Part shown: positions 1 to 8,474 of the stretch, one piece after another | How the letters are laid out: each line of letters opens with the position of its first letter | Numbering within the stretch: the stretch's first letter is position 1 | Assembly: GCA_019634595.1 (NCBI GenBank) | Contig: JAHCBC010000001.1 | Span: 1,271,174-1,335,173, forward strand | Length of the DNA stretch: 64,000 nt | Source of the DNA: Akkermansiaceae bacterium | GTDB taxonomy: Bacteria > Verrucomicrobiota > Verrucomicrobiia > Verrucomicrobiales > Akkermansiaceae | Direction: 5' to 3' | The notes under the pieces: generated by a model | Database searches by the model: none | What the model was told of the DNA's origin: nothing | What the model saw: the letters and a program-made list of their open reading frames with translations, nothing else | Made by a program: the position numbers and the translations under genes

Positions 1-1866
1 CCGGGCGGCGATCTTGCTGAAGGCGGGTGCGGACACATTGCCGCCGGCCACGCTGGAAATCTCCCCGTGGGGCTGGGGTTCATCAATGATCACGGCACAG
101 ACGAAGGCGGGATCATCCGCCGGCATCATTCCGATGAAGGAGGTGATCTTGCGCGTCAGATCATAGCCGCCACCCGGCTTGTGCTTTCTCGCGGTGCCGG
201 TCTTGCCCGCCACCTTGAATCCCACGACGGCGGCGCGGGTCGCAGTCCCGCCTTTTTCCGTCACCTTGGTGAGGGCGGCGCGCATTTTCTTCGCGGTCGC
301 CGGTTTGATGACTTCGTTGACCACCTCGGCGCCGAACTCCTGGATGGGAGTGCCGTCATTGGCCACCAGCGCCTTCACGATCTTCGGTTTGCGCAGCTTC
401 CCGTCACCGGCGATGACCGAGTAGGCGGCGGTCATCTGCAGCGGAGTGACCGCCGTGGCATAGCCATAGCAGGCGCGGGAAAAGTCCGTCGGGTTGCCGG
501 TGTTGCGGACGTAGCCCCTGCTCTCGTCACTCAGCAGGATGCCCGTTTTCTTTGCGAAACCCCAACGGTCCATGTAGTCATAGAAACGCTTCATACCCAC
601 CTGGCGGGCCAGCTTGTAGGTTCCGATGTTGTTGGACTTGAGAAGGATCCCCTCGAAGGTGAGCTGGCCCGCCGGATGTTCATCCGTCACTTTCACGGAG
701 CCGTCGATGAAAACGCCGTTGTGGCAGAAAATGGACGTCTGCGGCGTGACCAGACCTTCGTTCAGCGCGGCGGATGCGGCGATGATCTTGATCGTGGAAC
801 CCGGCTCGTAGGTCGTCTGGATGGCGTAGTTCCAGCTCGCCTCGGCGATGTTCTGCTTGTGGTTGAGATCGAAATGCGGGCGGTTCGCCATCGCGAGCAC
901 CTCACCGGTCTTCGGGTCCATCATGATGATGGTGCCGGTCTTGGTCTTGAACTCGGTGAGGCAGGCATCCAGTTCCTCCTCGACGATGGCCTGCAGGCCC
1001 ATGTCCAGGGTGAGCTGCGCGTTCCACCCCGACTTCGGCGGATTGATGCTGCCGGAGTTCCCCGGGACCACCAGGCCCCGCGCGTCCCGCTTGTGCTTGC
1101 GCCAACCATCGCGGCCCGCGAGGTATTCCTCGAGCGCTTTCTCGATGCCGAAACGCCCGACCACGCTGGTCTTTGTCTTGCCATCGTCGTCCGTCTTCTC
1201 CACCTCACCGGTGTAGCCGATCAGGTGGGTGGCCATGTTCGGCGTGGTGTACCAACGCTTGATCGAGCTTTCGAACTCGAAGCCCTGGAGCCAGTTCTGC
1301 TCCACCGCCTCACGCAGCTGATCCGCCACATCCTCCGGCAGGTCTTTGGCGATGGGCAGCCACTTGCCTTTCGACTTCTCGATCTTTTCCCGCATCTCAT
1401 CCCGGCGCATGCCGAGCGGCCGGGCGAGGATGCCGACGGCGGCGGAAAGGTGCTGCTGCACGATGACCTCCGGGGTTTCCCGGTAACGGGAGAGGATCTC
1501 CCCGCGGATGCCGTTGATCAGCTTCCGGCGGTCGCTCTCCGGCAGTTTGTCCCAGCCGGGGGTTGTCGAGCAGGCTTCCTGATAGGCCAGGCCGTAGGCC
1601 GCCAGCTTCGGGTCGTTGAGGTGGTTCTTGTCCACGAAGACGGTGGCGACCGGGATACTTTTCGCCAGGGGTTCCTCATGGCGGTCCACGATCATGCCGC
1701 GCGTGCCGGGCAGGCGCTCCGTCCGCTGGAACGCCTTCGCGGAGCTTTCCGCGTAGCGCTGGCGGTTCACCAACTGGATCTGGACCAACCTCGCGGACAG
1801 GGCGCTGAGTCCGGTCACAAGGACCAGGCACAGGACGATGCTGCGGTTCTGGAAACTACGGTTCAC
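1..1866 (-). CDS. ftsI: Division-specific penicillin-binding protein (FtsI/PBP2-like transpeptidase), partial
   Basis: Septal peptidoglycan transpeptidase, anchored in the inner membrane with its catalytic domain in the periplasm. The reading frame is open from a GTG at 1866 to the left edge (622 codons), so the C-terminus is missing. A single N-terminal membrane segment (about residues 8-25) is followed by a dimerisation region. All three catalytic motifs are visible: STIK with nucleophile Ser357, SNN at 411-413, and KTGT starting at Lys555. The GTG start lies 3 bases after the ftsL stop, as expected in a division cluster, and the order mraZ-rsmH-ftsL-ftsI supports the call. The large forward ORF over the same bases is an antisense shadow. 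Confidence 0.95.
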   Translation of the reverse strand, partial: MNRSFQNRSIVLCLVLVTGLSALSARLVQIQLVNRQRYAESSAKAFQRTERLPGTRGMIVDRHEEPLAKSIPVATVFVDKNHLNDPKLAAYGLAYQEACSTTPGWDKLPESDRRKLINGIRGEILSRYRETPEVIVQQHLSAAVGILARPLGMRRDEMREKIEKSKGKWLPIAKDLPEDVADQLREAVEQNWLQGFEFESSIKRWYTTPNMATHLIGYTGEVEKTDDDGKTKTSVVGRFGIEKALEEYLAGRDGWRKHKRDARGLVVPGNSGSINPPKSGWNAQLTLDMGLQAIVEEELDACLTEFKTKTGTIIMMDPKTGEVLAMANRPHFDLNHKQNIAEASWNYAIQTTYEPGSTIKIIAASAALNEGLVTPQTSIFCHNGVFIDGSVKVTDEHPAGQLTFEGILLKSNNIGTYKLARQVGMKRFYDYMDRWGFAKKTGILLSDESRGYVRNTGNPTDFSRACYGYATAVTPLQMTAAYSVIAGDGKLRKPKIVKALVANDGTPIQEFGAEVVNEVIKPATAKKMRAALTKVTEKGGTATRAAVVGFKVAGKTGTARKHKPGGGYDLTRKITSFIGMMPADDPAFVCAVIIDEPQPHGEISSVAGGNVSAPAFSKIAAR

Positions 1867-1869
1867 GGA

Positions 1870-2217
1870 TCAGGGAACGGCTGCGGTGGCGGAGACGCTG
1901 TGGCGTGGCGGAGGCACCGGGTCAACTTCTTCCACAACGAGAAGCGGGATCTGGCGCAGGGTGGAGGAGTTCTCCTTCAGGCGTTCGGAAATCGCATAAC
2001 GGTGGAGCAGCAGGTCGGAGCGGCAGGTGATGATCTGCATGTCCACTTGGTACTGGCCGATGCGGCGCTCGATCGCATCAATCTCCCGGGCGATCTGGAC
2101 CTGCCGGTTCTTGTAGTAGGCATGCAGCACTCCTCCGGCCGCGGCGATGGCGAGGCCGAGGATGATGGCGAAAAAGACCGATCCGTGGTGGCGGGGTGCG
2201 GATTTGCGGCGGTTCAT
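1870..2217 (-). CDS. ftsL: FtsL-like cell division membrane protein
   Basis: A 115-residue bitopic membrane protein: a basic cytoplasmic N-terminus, one hydrophobic segment (about residues 14-34), then a helical stretch rich in Arg, Glu, Ile and Leu (about 36-85) likely to form a coiled coil, and a Pro-rich tail. FtsL of the divisome has this layout and size. The start ATG overlaps the rsmH stop (ATGA) and ftsI begins 3 bases after its stop, so the three are probably translated together. Sequence is poorly conserved in this family; the call rests on topology and position. Confidence 0.8.
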   Translation of the reverse strand: MNRRKSAPRHHGSVFFAIILGLAIAAAGGVLHAYYKNRQVQIAREIDAIERRIGQYQVDMQIITCRSDLLLHRYAISERLKENSSTLRQIPLLVVEEVDPVPPPRHSVSATAAVP

Positions 2218-3167
2218 GGGTTGGGGGCCAAAAGCTGTGCAACCCGCAGCTTGGCGCTGCGGGCTCGCGGGTTCAGGGAGATTTCAGCAGCGGTGGGGGC
2301 GATCGCTTTTCTGGAGAGGAGCCGGAACTGGTAATCCGGATTCGGCCTCGGCTCCGGCCACCCCGGCTCATCCAGGAATGCCGTGGAGCGGTGTTTCAGG
2401 AACCGCTTCACCATCCTGTCCTCGAGGCTGTGGAAAGTGATGATACAAAGCCTGCCCCCCGGTTTGAGAACGGAAGGAGCGGCTTCGAGGGCGGCGGCGA
2501 GGGATTCCAACTCCTCGTTCACCGCCATCCGGATGGCTTGGAAAGCGCGGGTCGCCGGATGGGTGCGGCCGTGGCGGCCGATGGTCTGTTCGATGTAACC
2601 TGCCAGATCCAGCGTGGTGGTGAACGGACGGACCGCACGGCGTTTCACGATCGCGGAAGCGATGCGGCGCGCCTTCGGTTCCTCGCCGAACTCGAAGAAG
2701 ATCTTCACCAGGTCCGCTTCCGGCCAGGCGTTCACCACATCCGCCGCCGTACGCGGGCTGGACGGCCCCATCCGCATGTCCAGCGGGCCGTCCTTCTGGA
2801 AGGAGAAACCGCGCTCGGCGGAATCCAGTTGGCGGGAGGAAACGCCCAGATCCATCAACAGCACATCCGCCAGATCCCCGGACTGGATGGCGGGGGAATC
2901 GATGACCTTGGAGAAGTTCCCTTCCCACCAGGTGAAGCGGGCGCCGAACGCCGCAAGGCGGGCACGCGCATGGGCGAGCGCCTCCGGATCCCGGTCAACA
3001 CCCATCACACGGGCGCCGGCCTTCAGGAACAGCTCGCTGTGGCCGCCTCCCCCGAGGGTGCCGTCGATGACGAAGGTGTCCGGACCCGCGCCGGACCACT
3101 CCACCACCTCATCCGGCAGAACCGGGAGATGGTATCCGCCGTCTGAGCGGGCTTCCGCCGCGCTCAT
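2214..3167 (-). CDS. rsmH: 16S rRNA (cytosine1402-N4)-methyltransferase RsmH
   Basis: SAM-dependent enzyme (formerly MraW) that methylates C1402 of 16S rRNA. From the ATG at 3167 the product is 317 residues, near the usual length of about 310. It begins with the typical YHxPVL motif, then shows the SAM-binding loop DGTLGGGGHS, the MDLGVSSRQLD motif, an RAFQAIRMAVNEEL segment and the ITFHSLEDRMVK motif. The frame stays open upstream to 3677, but that part is an intergenic tandem repeat and not RsmH sequence, so the downstream ATG is preferred. It overlaps ftsL by four bases. Confidence 0.95.
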   Translation of the reverse strand: MSAAEARSDGGYHLPVLPDEVVEWSGAGPDTFVIDGTLGGGGHSELFLKAGARVMGVDRDPEALAHARARLAAFGARFTWWEGNFSKVIDSPAIQSGDLADVLLMDLGVSSRQLDSAERGFSFQKDGPLDMRMGPSSPRTAADVVNAWPEADLVKIFFEFGEEPKARRIASAIVKRRAVRPFTTTLDLAGYIEQTIGRHGRTHPATRAFQAIRMAVNEELESLAAALEAAPSVLKPGGRLCIITFHSLEDRMVKRFLKHRSTAFLDEPGWPEPRPNPDYQFRLLSRKAIAPTAAEISLNPRARSAKLRVAQLLAPNP

Positions 3168-3545
3168 GGAAATTTCCGATGGCCGCGCCGACAACCAGCC
3201 AGAAGCGGCGCGGACCATCGTTTTGAAAAGCGCTGGAAACTCTGTCCCGAGAGATTTCCGACGCCCAGCCTGGAAAGATTCCGGACGCCGCGCCGACAAC
3301 CAGCCAGGAGCGGTGCGGACATCCGATGAATTGGCAACCCGTCCCGCTGTCCCAAGCGGCGCGGCCTGCCGTGCGATGAAAATTTCCGATGGCCGCGCCA
3401 ACAACCAGCCAGAAGCGGCGCGGACCATCGTTTTGAAAAGCGTTGGAAACTCTGTCCCGAGAGATTTCCGACGCCCAGCCAGGAAAAGTTCCGGACGCCG
3501 CGCCGACAACCAGCCAGGAGCGGTGCGGACGTCCGTATGGGTCGC
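3165..3545. repeat. 105-bp periodic repeat array in the mraZ-rsmH gap
   Basis: The element ACAACCAGCCAG plus flanks occurs at 3191, 3296, 3401 and 3506, spaced exactly 105 bases each time. Units 1 and 3 match closely, as do 2 and 4, so the array is two copies of a 210-bp dimer, each made of two related 105-bp monomers. A weaker fifth match lies near 3611. Since 105 is divisible by 3, several frames stay open through it, producing artefact ORFs on both strands. The array sits in the roughly 540-bp gap between mraZ and rsmH, where many bacteria have almost no gap. Confidence 0.9.
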
Positions 3546-3706
3546 CACGGTGGCTCCTGTCCCGAGGAGGCCGCCGCAGCGCATTGAAAATGTTCCCAAC
3601 TCCGGCGCCCGCGCGCCAGGGGCGGTGGCCACATGGTGGACCGCGTCGAACGCCGGAGTTGGTGGGGTGAACAGCATTGCTGCCGTGGGTGTGGTGTGGG
3701 TGAGAT

Positions 3707-4159
3707 TCAGTCGAGGATACCGAGATCGTCGTCGTCCTGCCCTTTCTCGATCTTGCGCAGGCTGACGTAGTTCTTCTCGCTCCAGATTTCGAAATAGCTT
3801 TGGCGGCCGACGAGCCAGATGGTGCCTTCCGGCTCGATCTTGATCTCATCGACGAGATCCCGGTTGATCAGGAGCTTGCCCTGGTCGTTGATGGAGGCCT
3901 CGTGGCAGAGGGACGCGAATTTGCCGAGGATGCGGGTCTTGTCCTTCTCCGACTTTTCGCTGTTGCGGACGATCGCCACACGGCGGTCATACTCGGCGGT
4001 GTTGAGAACCCGCAGGACCGGCATGTCATAGGTCTCCGCGCTCAGAAGAAACACCTTCTCCCCCGGAGTCGGCCGGAAATCCGGGTGGATGGAAACCCGA
4101 TTCTTCGGATCCATCTTGTAGGAGTGTGACCCCCGGAATATTTGACCTGCTTGACTCAC
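3707..4159 (-). CDS. mraZ: Transcriptional regulator MraZ
   Basis: A 150-residue DNA-binding protein with two SpoVT/AbrB-like halves (about residues 8-60 and 85-135), the standard size for MraZ. The family binds repeated sites in its own promoter and represses the division cluster. N-terminal G-x-H-S-Y-K-M-D-x-K-x-R and internal N-D-Q-G-K-L-L-I patterns fit the family. The start is a GTG at 4159. Repeats resembling an MraZ box lie 35-55 bases upstream. It heads the cluster mraZ-rsmH-ftsL-ftsI but is separated from rsmH by the long repeat array. Confidence 0.95.
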   Translation of the reverse strand: MSQAGQIFRGSHSYKMDPKNRVSIHPDFRPTPGEKVFLLSAETYDMPVLRVLNTAEYDRRVAIVRNSEKSEKDKTRILGKFASLCHEASINDQGKLLINRDLVDEIKIEPEGTIWLVGRQSYFEIWSEKNYVSLRKIEKGQDDDDLGILD

Positions 4160-4193
4160 GGAATTGACTCGGCGTTTGCTTCAGTGTCGCGAA

Positions 4194-4213
4194 AGTACAC
4201 TGAGATACACTTT
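4194..4213 (-). promoter_or_regulatory. Candidate MraZ box upstream of mraZ
   Basis: Read on the minus strand, two 10-base units AAAGTGTATC and TCAGTGTACT lie in tandem, followed by weaker units at the same spacing. MraZ proteins bind direct repeats with a 10-base period; in mollicutes the unit is AAAGTG-type. Position just upstream of the mraZ start supports autoregulation. Binding itself is inferred. Confidence 0.5.
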
Positions 4214-4367
4214 AGGGTCAATTCCAAACTAACCGATATTTAATAAAAATTTATTTTACTTAAAATAAATGAGTTAGAGATCAATCGAGCAATTTTCATC
4301 CACTTCTTCAGGAAAATTTATTGAGAACTTACTGATGGATTATCCGGAATTTGAACGCTCTGGAAGC
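4214..4367. other. AT-rich intergenic region upstream of mraZ
   Basis: No gene is seen. The stretch is markedly AT-rich compared with its surroundings (around 4240-4330 it is dominated by A and T runs) and probably carries the mraZ promoter, but no clear -35/-10 pair could be fixed by eye. Confidence 0.4.
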
Positions 4368-4426
4368 AAAAAGGGATCCGAGTGTACTCCTCGCCCGGAT
4401 TCTGAAGCGAAGTGTACTCGGATCCC
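4368..4426 (-). terminator. Rho-independent terminator after the 4450-5283 gene
   Basis: Perfect 11-bp inverted arms (GGGATCCGAGT, 4373-4383 and 4416-4426) are extended by a few pairs after two mismatches. On the minus strand the hairpin is followed by TTTTT (complement of 4368-4372). It lies just beyond the stop at 4450. Confidence 0.8.
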
Positions 4427-4449
4427 CTGAAAGGGAGGCTCGCGGGAAG

Positions 4450-5283
4450 TTATTTCACCCCGATGGCCAGCCGGGCCTTGCTGGCATCACCGGCAGGGTC
4501 AGCCTCCCAGGTGAAATTCAGGCCGTTGTAGAAAGGACTCCCCGCCTTGTTGGCAGCGGTGATCTTCGATCCGGGCGAAGCGGTGAGGGTGAATTCACGG
4601 GCACCGATCTCATCGATCAGGAACTCGATCTGGGACAGCCCGGCACCGGTGAACTCCGCCGAGGTGATGTCGAAATCCTCGTCGCCCTTCACCTTGGCCC
4701 TCTTGCCGTCCAGCAGCTTCACCTGGAGGAAATCGTCCGCGATCCGCTTCTTGAACGCCTTTTCGTCGTCCGGGGTCTTTTCATAAACCTTCGGCATCAC
4801 GATGGTGATGGCGAATTTAGGGTTCGCAAGGGCACCCTTCTCCACGATGCGGCCACCCACCAGGACGTTGCCGCGGGAGACTTCATAGTAGAGTTCGAAG
4901 GTCGTATCCCCTTCCTCCGTCTTGCCCTTGACCAGGATCTTGTCCGGCTTCGCGGTGGGCTTGGACTCGCTGGTGAGGGAGTCCACGTCGATCTTCTTCA
5001 CGGTGACCTTTCCGTCCGCCGCCACGTCCCGGATCTCGTACTTGAGCGGGATGAAATAGTTGGTGGCCATCCGCTCGCGGTTCTTGCCGATCGGGATGAT
5101 GTCCACCTTGCCGTCCGTATCGAAGCCGACATCCGCGCCCTTCATCTTGTAGCCCGCGAAATAGAAGGAATTCCACCCGGACTTCGCCTCCTCGATGCCC
5201 TCAAGCTGGGCGTTGGCGGCGGTCACGAAGGAAAGACCCACCAATCCGGCCATCACACTGGCTTTCAGCGTTTTGCTTTTCAT
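4450..5283 (-). CDS. Secreted protein of unknown function
   Basis: 277 residues with a clear signal peptide (basic start, hydrophobic core, cleavage near ANA-Q at about residue 25). The mature part is mixed beta-type sequence with many Lys and Asp and no catalytic motif that can be recognised. It is likely periplasmic or exported. It stands alone, with its own terminator on the downstream side and a divergent small gene upstream. No family name can be assigned from the sequence; it may be restricted to Verrucomicrobiota. Confidence 0.75.
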   Translation of the reverse strand: MKSKTLKASVMAGLVGLSFVTAANAQLEGIEEAKSGWNSFYFAGYKMKGADVGFDTDGKVDIIPIGKNRERMATNYFIPLKYEIRDVAADGKVTVKKIDVDSLTSESKPTAKPDKILVKGKTEEGDTTFELYYEVSRGNVLVGGRIVEKGALANPKFAITIVMPKVYEKTPDDEKAFKKRIADDFLQVKLLDGKRAKVKGDEDFDITSAEFTGAGLSQIEFLIDEIGAREFTLTASPGSKITAANKAGSPFYNGLNFTWEADPAGDASKARLAIGVK

Positions 5284-5343
5284 ATTCCATCACCCAAGCC
5301 AAAATCCCCCCGGACCGCCAGTGAAAACCTGCGGTGATTTTCC

Positions 5344-5643
5344 ATGAACGCAGCCGATCTCGCCCGCTCCGCCAACACCGATCCCAACCCGCCCGCCGGG
5401 CTTTCCACCGGTCTCCGCGCCCTTTGGTACGCGAAGGCCGGCCGCTGGCATGAAGCCCACGACCTCTGCCAGGAGATCCCCGGCACGGACGGATCATGGA
5501 TCCACGCCTGGCTCCACCGCGAGGAGGGTGACCAGAGCAACGCGGAATACTGGTACGCCCGCGCCCGCAAGCCCGTGCCCCCGCGTTCCCAATCCCTGGT
5601 GGACGAGTGGACGGAAATCGCCACCGAGCTGTCAGGCCGGTAG
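5344..5643 (+). CDS. Small conserved-looking protein, TPR-like
   Basis: 99 residues rich in Trp and Ala, with alternating helical segments (AKAGRWHEAHDLCQEI, then AEYWYARA) that resemble one and a half tetratricopeptide-type hairpins. No signal peptide. Function unknown. It is divergent from the secreted-protein gene at 4450-5283 and is followed by the toxin-antitoxin pair. Codon use is like the neighbours, supporting a real gene. Confidence 0.7.
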   Translation: MNAADLARSANTDPNPPAGLSTGLRALWYAKAGRWHEAHDLCQEIPGTDGSWIHAWLHREEGDQSNAEYWYARARKPVPPRSQSLVDEWTEIATELSGR

Positions 5644-5691
5644 CTCTCCTGGAGACTTGTGGGGAGGCAGGAAAGGTGGCAGGATGACGGC

Positions 5692-5913
5692 ATGAGCACG
5701 ATCACCGCGATCCTGGAACCGGATGCCGATGGCACCCTGCACCTGCCCGTGCCCGACGAACTGAAGTCCAAAAGGGTGAAAGTGGTGGCTACGCTGGAGG
5801 AAGCGGATGCTACAGAACCAAAGGCAAAATTCAAAGCCGGCTGTCTCAAGGGTTTTTGGATCGCACCCGATTTCGATGCGCCTCTTGAGGACTTCAAGGA
5901 ATACATGGAATGA
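5692..5913 (+). CDS. Antitoxin of a VapBC-type pair (DUF2281-like)
   Basis: A 73-residue protein whose N-terminal half reads like a short AbrB/DUF2281 antitoxin (an ILEPDADGTLHLPVPDEL-type strand pattern), with an acidic C-terminus that would bind the toxin. The ATG at 5692 is chosen because it begins the recognisable domain; an in-frame start at 5659 adds unrelated residues. Its stop overlaps the ATG of the PIN-domain gene by four bases, typical of type II modules. Such antitoxins usually repress their own operon. Confidence 0.8.
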   Translation: MSTITAILEPDADGTLHLPVPDELKSKRVKVVATLEEADATEPKAKFKAGCLKGFWIAPDFDAPLEDFKEYME

Positions 5914-6296
5914 AGCTGCTGGTGGATACCCAAGCGCTGATCTGGGCTCTGGAAGGGGACAAGCGGCTTTCAAGGGTCGCGCGCGAAGCGCTGGAGGATC
6001 CCACCAACCGGCGTATCGTTAGCATCGCGACTGGCTGGGAAATGGCCATCAAGACAGGACTGGGAAAACTGAATCCACCCATGCCGCTCCCACATCTCTT
6101 TCCGGCGGAGTTGGAGCGCCTCGGATTTGAAATCTTGCCGATCAAATCGGAGCATGTTCACCGGCTCCTTGATCTGCCTCTCCATCACCGTGATCCCTTT
6201 GACCGGATGCTGATTGCCCAGGCTCTGAGCGAAAACCTGACGATGGTCGGTTGCGATGTGGCCTTCGACGCCTATGGAGCGGCAAGGATCTGGTGA
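5910..6296 (+). CDS. vapC: PIN-domain ribonuclease toxin, VapC family
   Basis: 128 residues, usual length for VapC. The acidic residues of the PIN active site are present: Asp6 in the opening LLVDTQALIW, Glu44 in WEMAIK, Asp95 and Asp98 in the DPFDRM motif and Asp116 in the last conserved strand. This subgroup cleaves RNA in a magnesium-dependent way and is held inactive by its partner. It is translationally coupled to the antitoxin gene. All key residues are intact, so it is probably functional. Confidence 0.9.
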   Translation: MKLLVDTQALIWALEGDKRLSRVAREALEDPTNRRIVSIATGWEMAIKTGLGKLNPPMPLPHLFPAELERLGFEILPIKSEHVHRLLDLPLHHRDPFDRMLIAQALSENLTMVGCDVAFDAYGAARIW

Positions 6297-6375
6297 ATAT
6301 CTCGGGAACGCCCGGGTTCACCATACCCAACTCCGCGCTTGGCAATTTCCGGACCCGGGCGAGACTGGCGGCGAC

Positions 6376-7659
6376 ATGGGATTGACGCTTGCCGAGCTGC
6401 GCGAAGGACTGCCCGAGGGAGGATTGTTTGGTGGGGGTAGCTGGAAATGGTCCCCGGAGCCGCTGAAGCTCACGAAGGCGGAGGCCCGCAAGCTGATGTC
6501 GCTGGGTCATCCGCTCGCCCAGTTCCAGCGGGCGAGCGACGCCCTCTACCGCCGCAGCGCCTCCGGAAAGCTGGACGGCTGGCTGGCGGAACTGCTGGAT
6601 GAGGGAAAGCCGTCATGGATGGCAGCCCTCCAGCGTGAGCCGGGCCTCGCGGAGCAGTTCCCCCGCGTCATCCGCCCGGACCTCATCCTCACGGAATCCG
6701 GCTTTGCCATGAGCGAACTGGACAGCGTGCCCGGAGGAATCGGTGTGACGGCATGGCTTTCCAAGGTGTATTCGGACGCGGGATTCGACATCCTCGGCGG
6801 GGAAACGGGCATGATCGACGGTTTCCGCTCCCTGCTGCCGGATGGGGGCACAGTGCTGGTTTCCGAGGAAGCCGGAGATTACCTCCCGGAAATGGATTGG
6901 CTGGTTTCCCAGCTCGGCACGGCATGGAAAACCTCCGCTGCGGAGGAGTATGAGCCGACCGACGGTGACACGCTCTACCGTTTCTTCGAGCTTTTCGACT
7001 GGGAGTCCATCCCCGCCGCCCGCCGCCTGGCGGACCTGTCCGCAAAGGGCGCGCTCTCCATCACCTCCCCGTTCAAGCCGCATCTGGAGGACAAGCTCTG
7101 GCTCGCCCTCCTCTGGTCCCCCGCCCTGAAAAAGGTCTGGGAGCAAACGCTCCGTTCCTCCCACCTCCAGCGGTTGCGGGAGATCGTTCCGTTCGGCTGG
7201 GTGCTGGATCCTTCCCCACTCCCACCCCACGCGGCGCTGCCGAGGCTGGACGCCCATTCCTGGGAGGAAGTCGCCTCCTTCAGCCAGAAGGAACGCCAGC
7301 TCGTCCTGAAAATCAGCGGATTCCACGAAACCGCCTGGGGTTCCCGCGGGGTCTTCATCGGCCATGACCTTTCCTCCGCGGAGTGGTCGGAACGGCTGCA
7401 CCACGCCCTGGAGCAATCTTCCGAACAACCGTGGGTGCTGCAGGAGTTCCGTGAAGGCCGCCGGATCGAACACCCCGTGTTCCGGGACGACGGCTTCATC
7501 GAGATGATGCAGGGCCGCGTCCGCCTCTGCCCCTACTTCTTCACCGACAACGCCGGCCAGACCACCTTCGGCGGCTGCCTCGCCACCATCGTCCCGGCGG
7601 ACAAGAAGAAGATCCACGGCATGAGCGACGGAGTGCTGGTGCCGTGTGTGGTGGAGTGA
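6376..7659 (+). CDS. Uncharacterised protein, possibly ATP-grasp-like
   Basis: 427 residues from the ATG at 6376; the frame extends to 6256, but that would overlap vapC. No signal peptide. The segments SELDSVPGGIG (about residues 114-124) and, later, WGSRGVFIG and PWVLQEF resemble strands and loops in glutathionylspermidine-synthase-like ATP-grasp proteins, where the C-terminal part binds ATP. The match is by eye only and no full set of ATP ligands was confirmed. A soluble cytoplasmic protein of unknown substrate is the safest description. Confidence 0.7.
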   Translation: MGLTLAELREGLPEGGLFGGGSWKWSPEPLKLTKAEARKLMSLGHPLAQFQRASDALYRRSASGKLDGWLAELLDEGKPSWMAALQREPGLAEQFPRVIRPDLILTESGFAMSELDSVPGGIGVTAWLSKVYSDAGFDILGGETGMIDGFRSLLPDGGTVLVSEEAGDYLPEMDWLVSQLGTAWKTSAAEEYEPTDGDTLYRFFELFDWESIPAARRLADLSAKGALSITSPFKPHLEDKLWLALLWSPALKKVWEQTLRSSHLQRLREIVPFGWVLDPSPLPPHAALPRLDAHSWEEVASFSQKERQLVLKISGFHETAWGSRGVFIGHDLSSAEWSERLHHALEQSSEQPWVLQEFREGRRIEHPVFRDDGFIEMMQGRVRLCPYFFTDNAGQTTFGGCLATIVPADKKKIHGMSDGVLVPCVVE

Positions 7660-7672
7660 CACGGAACCGCTT

Positions 7673-8347
7673 TCAGTTCTTCTCCGTCACGAGCCGATAG
7701 TAGGTGGTCCCGGCGTGGGCGTTCCCCACCGTGCCGGAGATCTCGAGGAAATAGCCACCGGGGATCTCCACCTCATGCACGTACGGCTTTTCCCGGGTGT
7801 GCTTGATATTCTTGGTGATCGTCGTGCGCTCCCCGGAGATCGCCACGTGCATGAGCTTGATGTTGCACTGCGGCGTGTCTGTCACGTCGGGGTTCACCAT
7901 GGGTGAGGTGGGATAAACATTCCAGGTGCCGCAGATGTATTGCAGGCTGATCTTCGCCCCCTTCGGCAGGCTGCCGACCTTCGTGAGGCCCGCGCAGAAA
8001 ACATCCTGAACCTTACCGCCCATCAGCACCTCGCCGATGTCGGTTTCGAACACCTTCTCCAGCGTGAGCTTCAGCGCCGCCTCCTTCGCATCGTCTCCGG
8101 CTTTCTGCGCCGCACCGATTTCATCGAACATCACGGGCAGGTACTTGACCTCCAGCTTCTCGATCTCCTCCCGGTAGACCTTTTTCACCTTGTCCTTGTC
8201 ACCGGCTTTCTTGGCCATGGCGGCGTCATACACCACGGTCAGCTTGTCCTTGGCCGTCTTGAAATCCGCCGCCGCCCGGTCCGCCGCAGGCGTCTGGGAA
8301 AACGCGGGACACACGAGCAGGAGGAGGAGAAATGGGATTTTCATCAT
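7673..8347 (-). CDS. Secreted protein of unknown function
   Basis: 224 residues from the double ATG at 8344-8347, which begins a short but strong signal peptide (cleavage near AFS-Q). An upstream extension to 8440 is open but precedes the signal peptide, so it is rejected. The first half of the mature protein is Lys/Glu/Ala-rich and helical; the second half is beta-rich with Cys residues and a GGYFLEISG segment. It is convergent with the 6376-7659 gene. Function unknown. Confidence 0.7.
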   Translation of the reverse strand: MMKIPFLLLLLVCPAFSQTPAADRAAADFKTAKDKLTVVYDAAMAKKAGDKDKVKKVYREEIEKLEVKYLPVMFDEIGAAQKAGDDAKEAALKLTLEKVFETDIGEVLMGGKVQDVFCAGLTKVGSLPKGAKISLQYICGTWNVYPTSPMVNPDVTDTPQCNIKLMHVAISGERTTITKNIKHTREKPYVHEVEIPGGYFLEISGTVGNAHAGTTYYRLVTEKN

Positions 8348-8474
8348 GGGGATCTGGGTTCGGGGAGGGAAAAACCGAAAACCCCCATAGACACATCGGC
8401 CACCCACCGCAAGTTCTTCCGTCGCCCTTCCCAGAGCCACCTTATTTCAGGCGTTGCTGGAGGAAGCAGGTGGA

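Noticed and set aside
67..2334. 755-residue forward ORF
   Set aside because: It is antisense to ftsI, ftsL and the end of rsmH, which have full family motifs. GC-rich codon bias keeps the complementary frame open.
3165..3620. CRISPR array
   Set aside because: Repeats are long, imperfect, dimeric and tightly periodic without unique spacers of fixed size, and no cas genes are present.
3168..3677. N-terminal extension of RsmH with 35-residue repeats
   Set aside because: The extension is the translation of the 105-bp intergenic repeat. RsmH family sequence starts at 3167 with normal length.
2614..3765. Forward ORF over the rsmH end and the repeat array
   Set aside because: Open only because the repeat unit is a multiple of three and the rest is antisense to rsmH.
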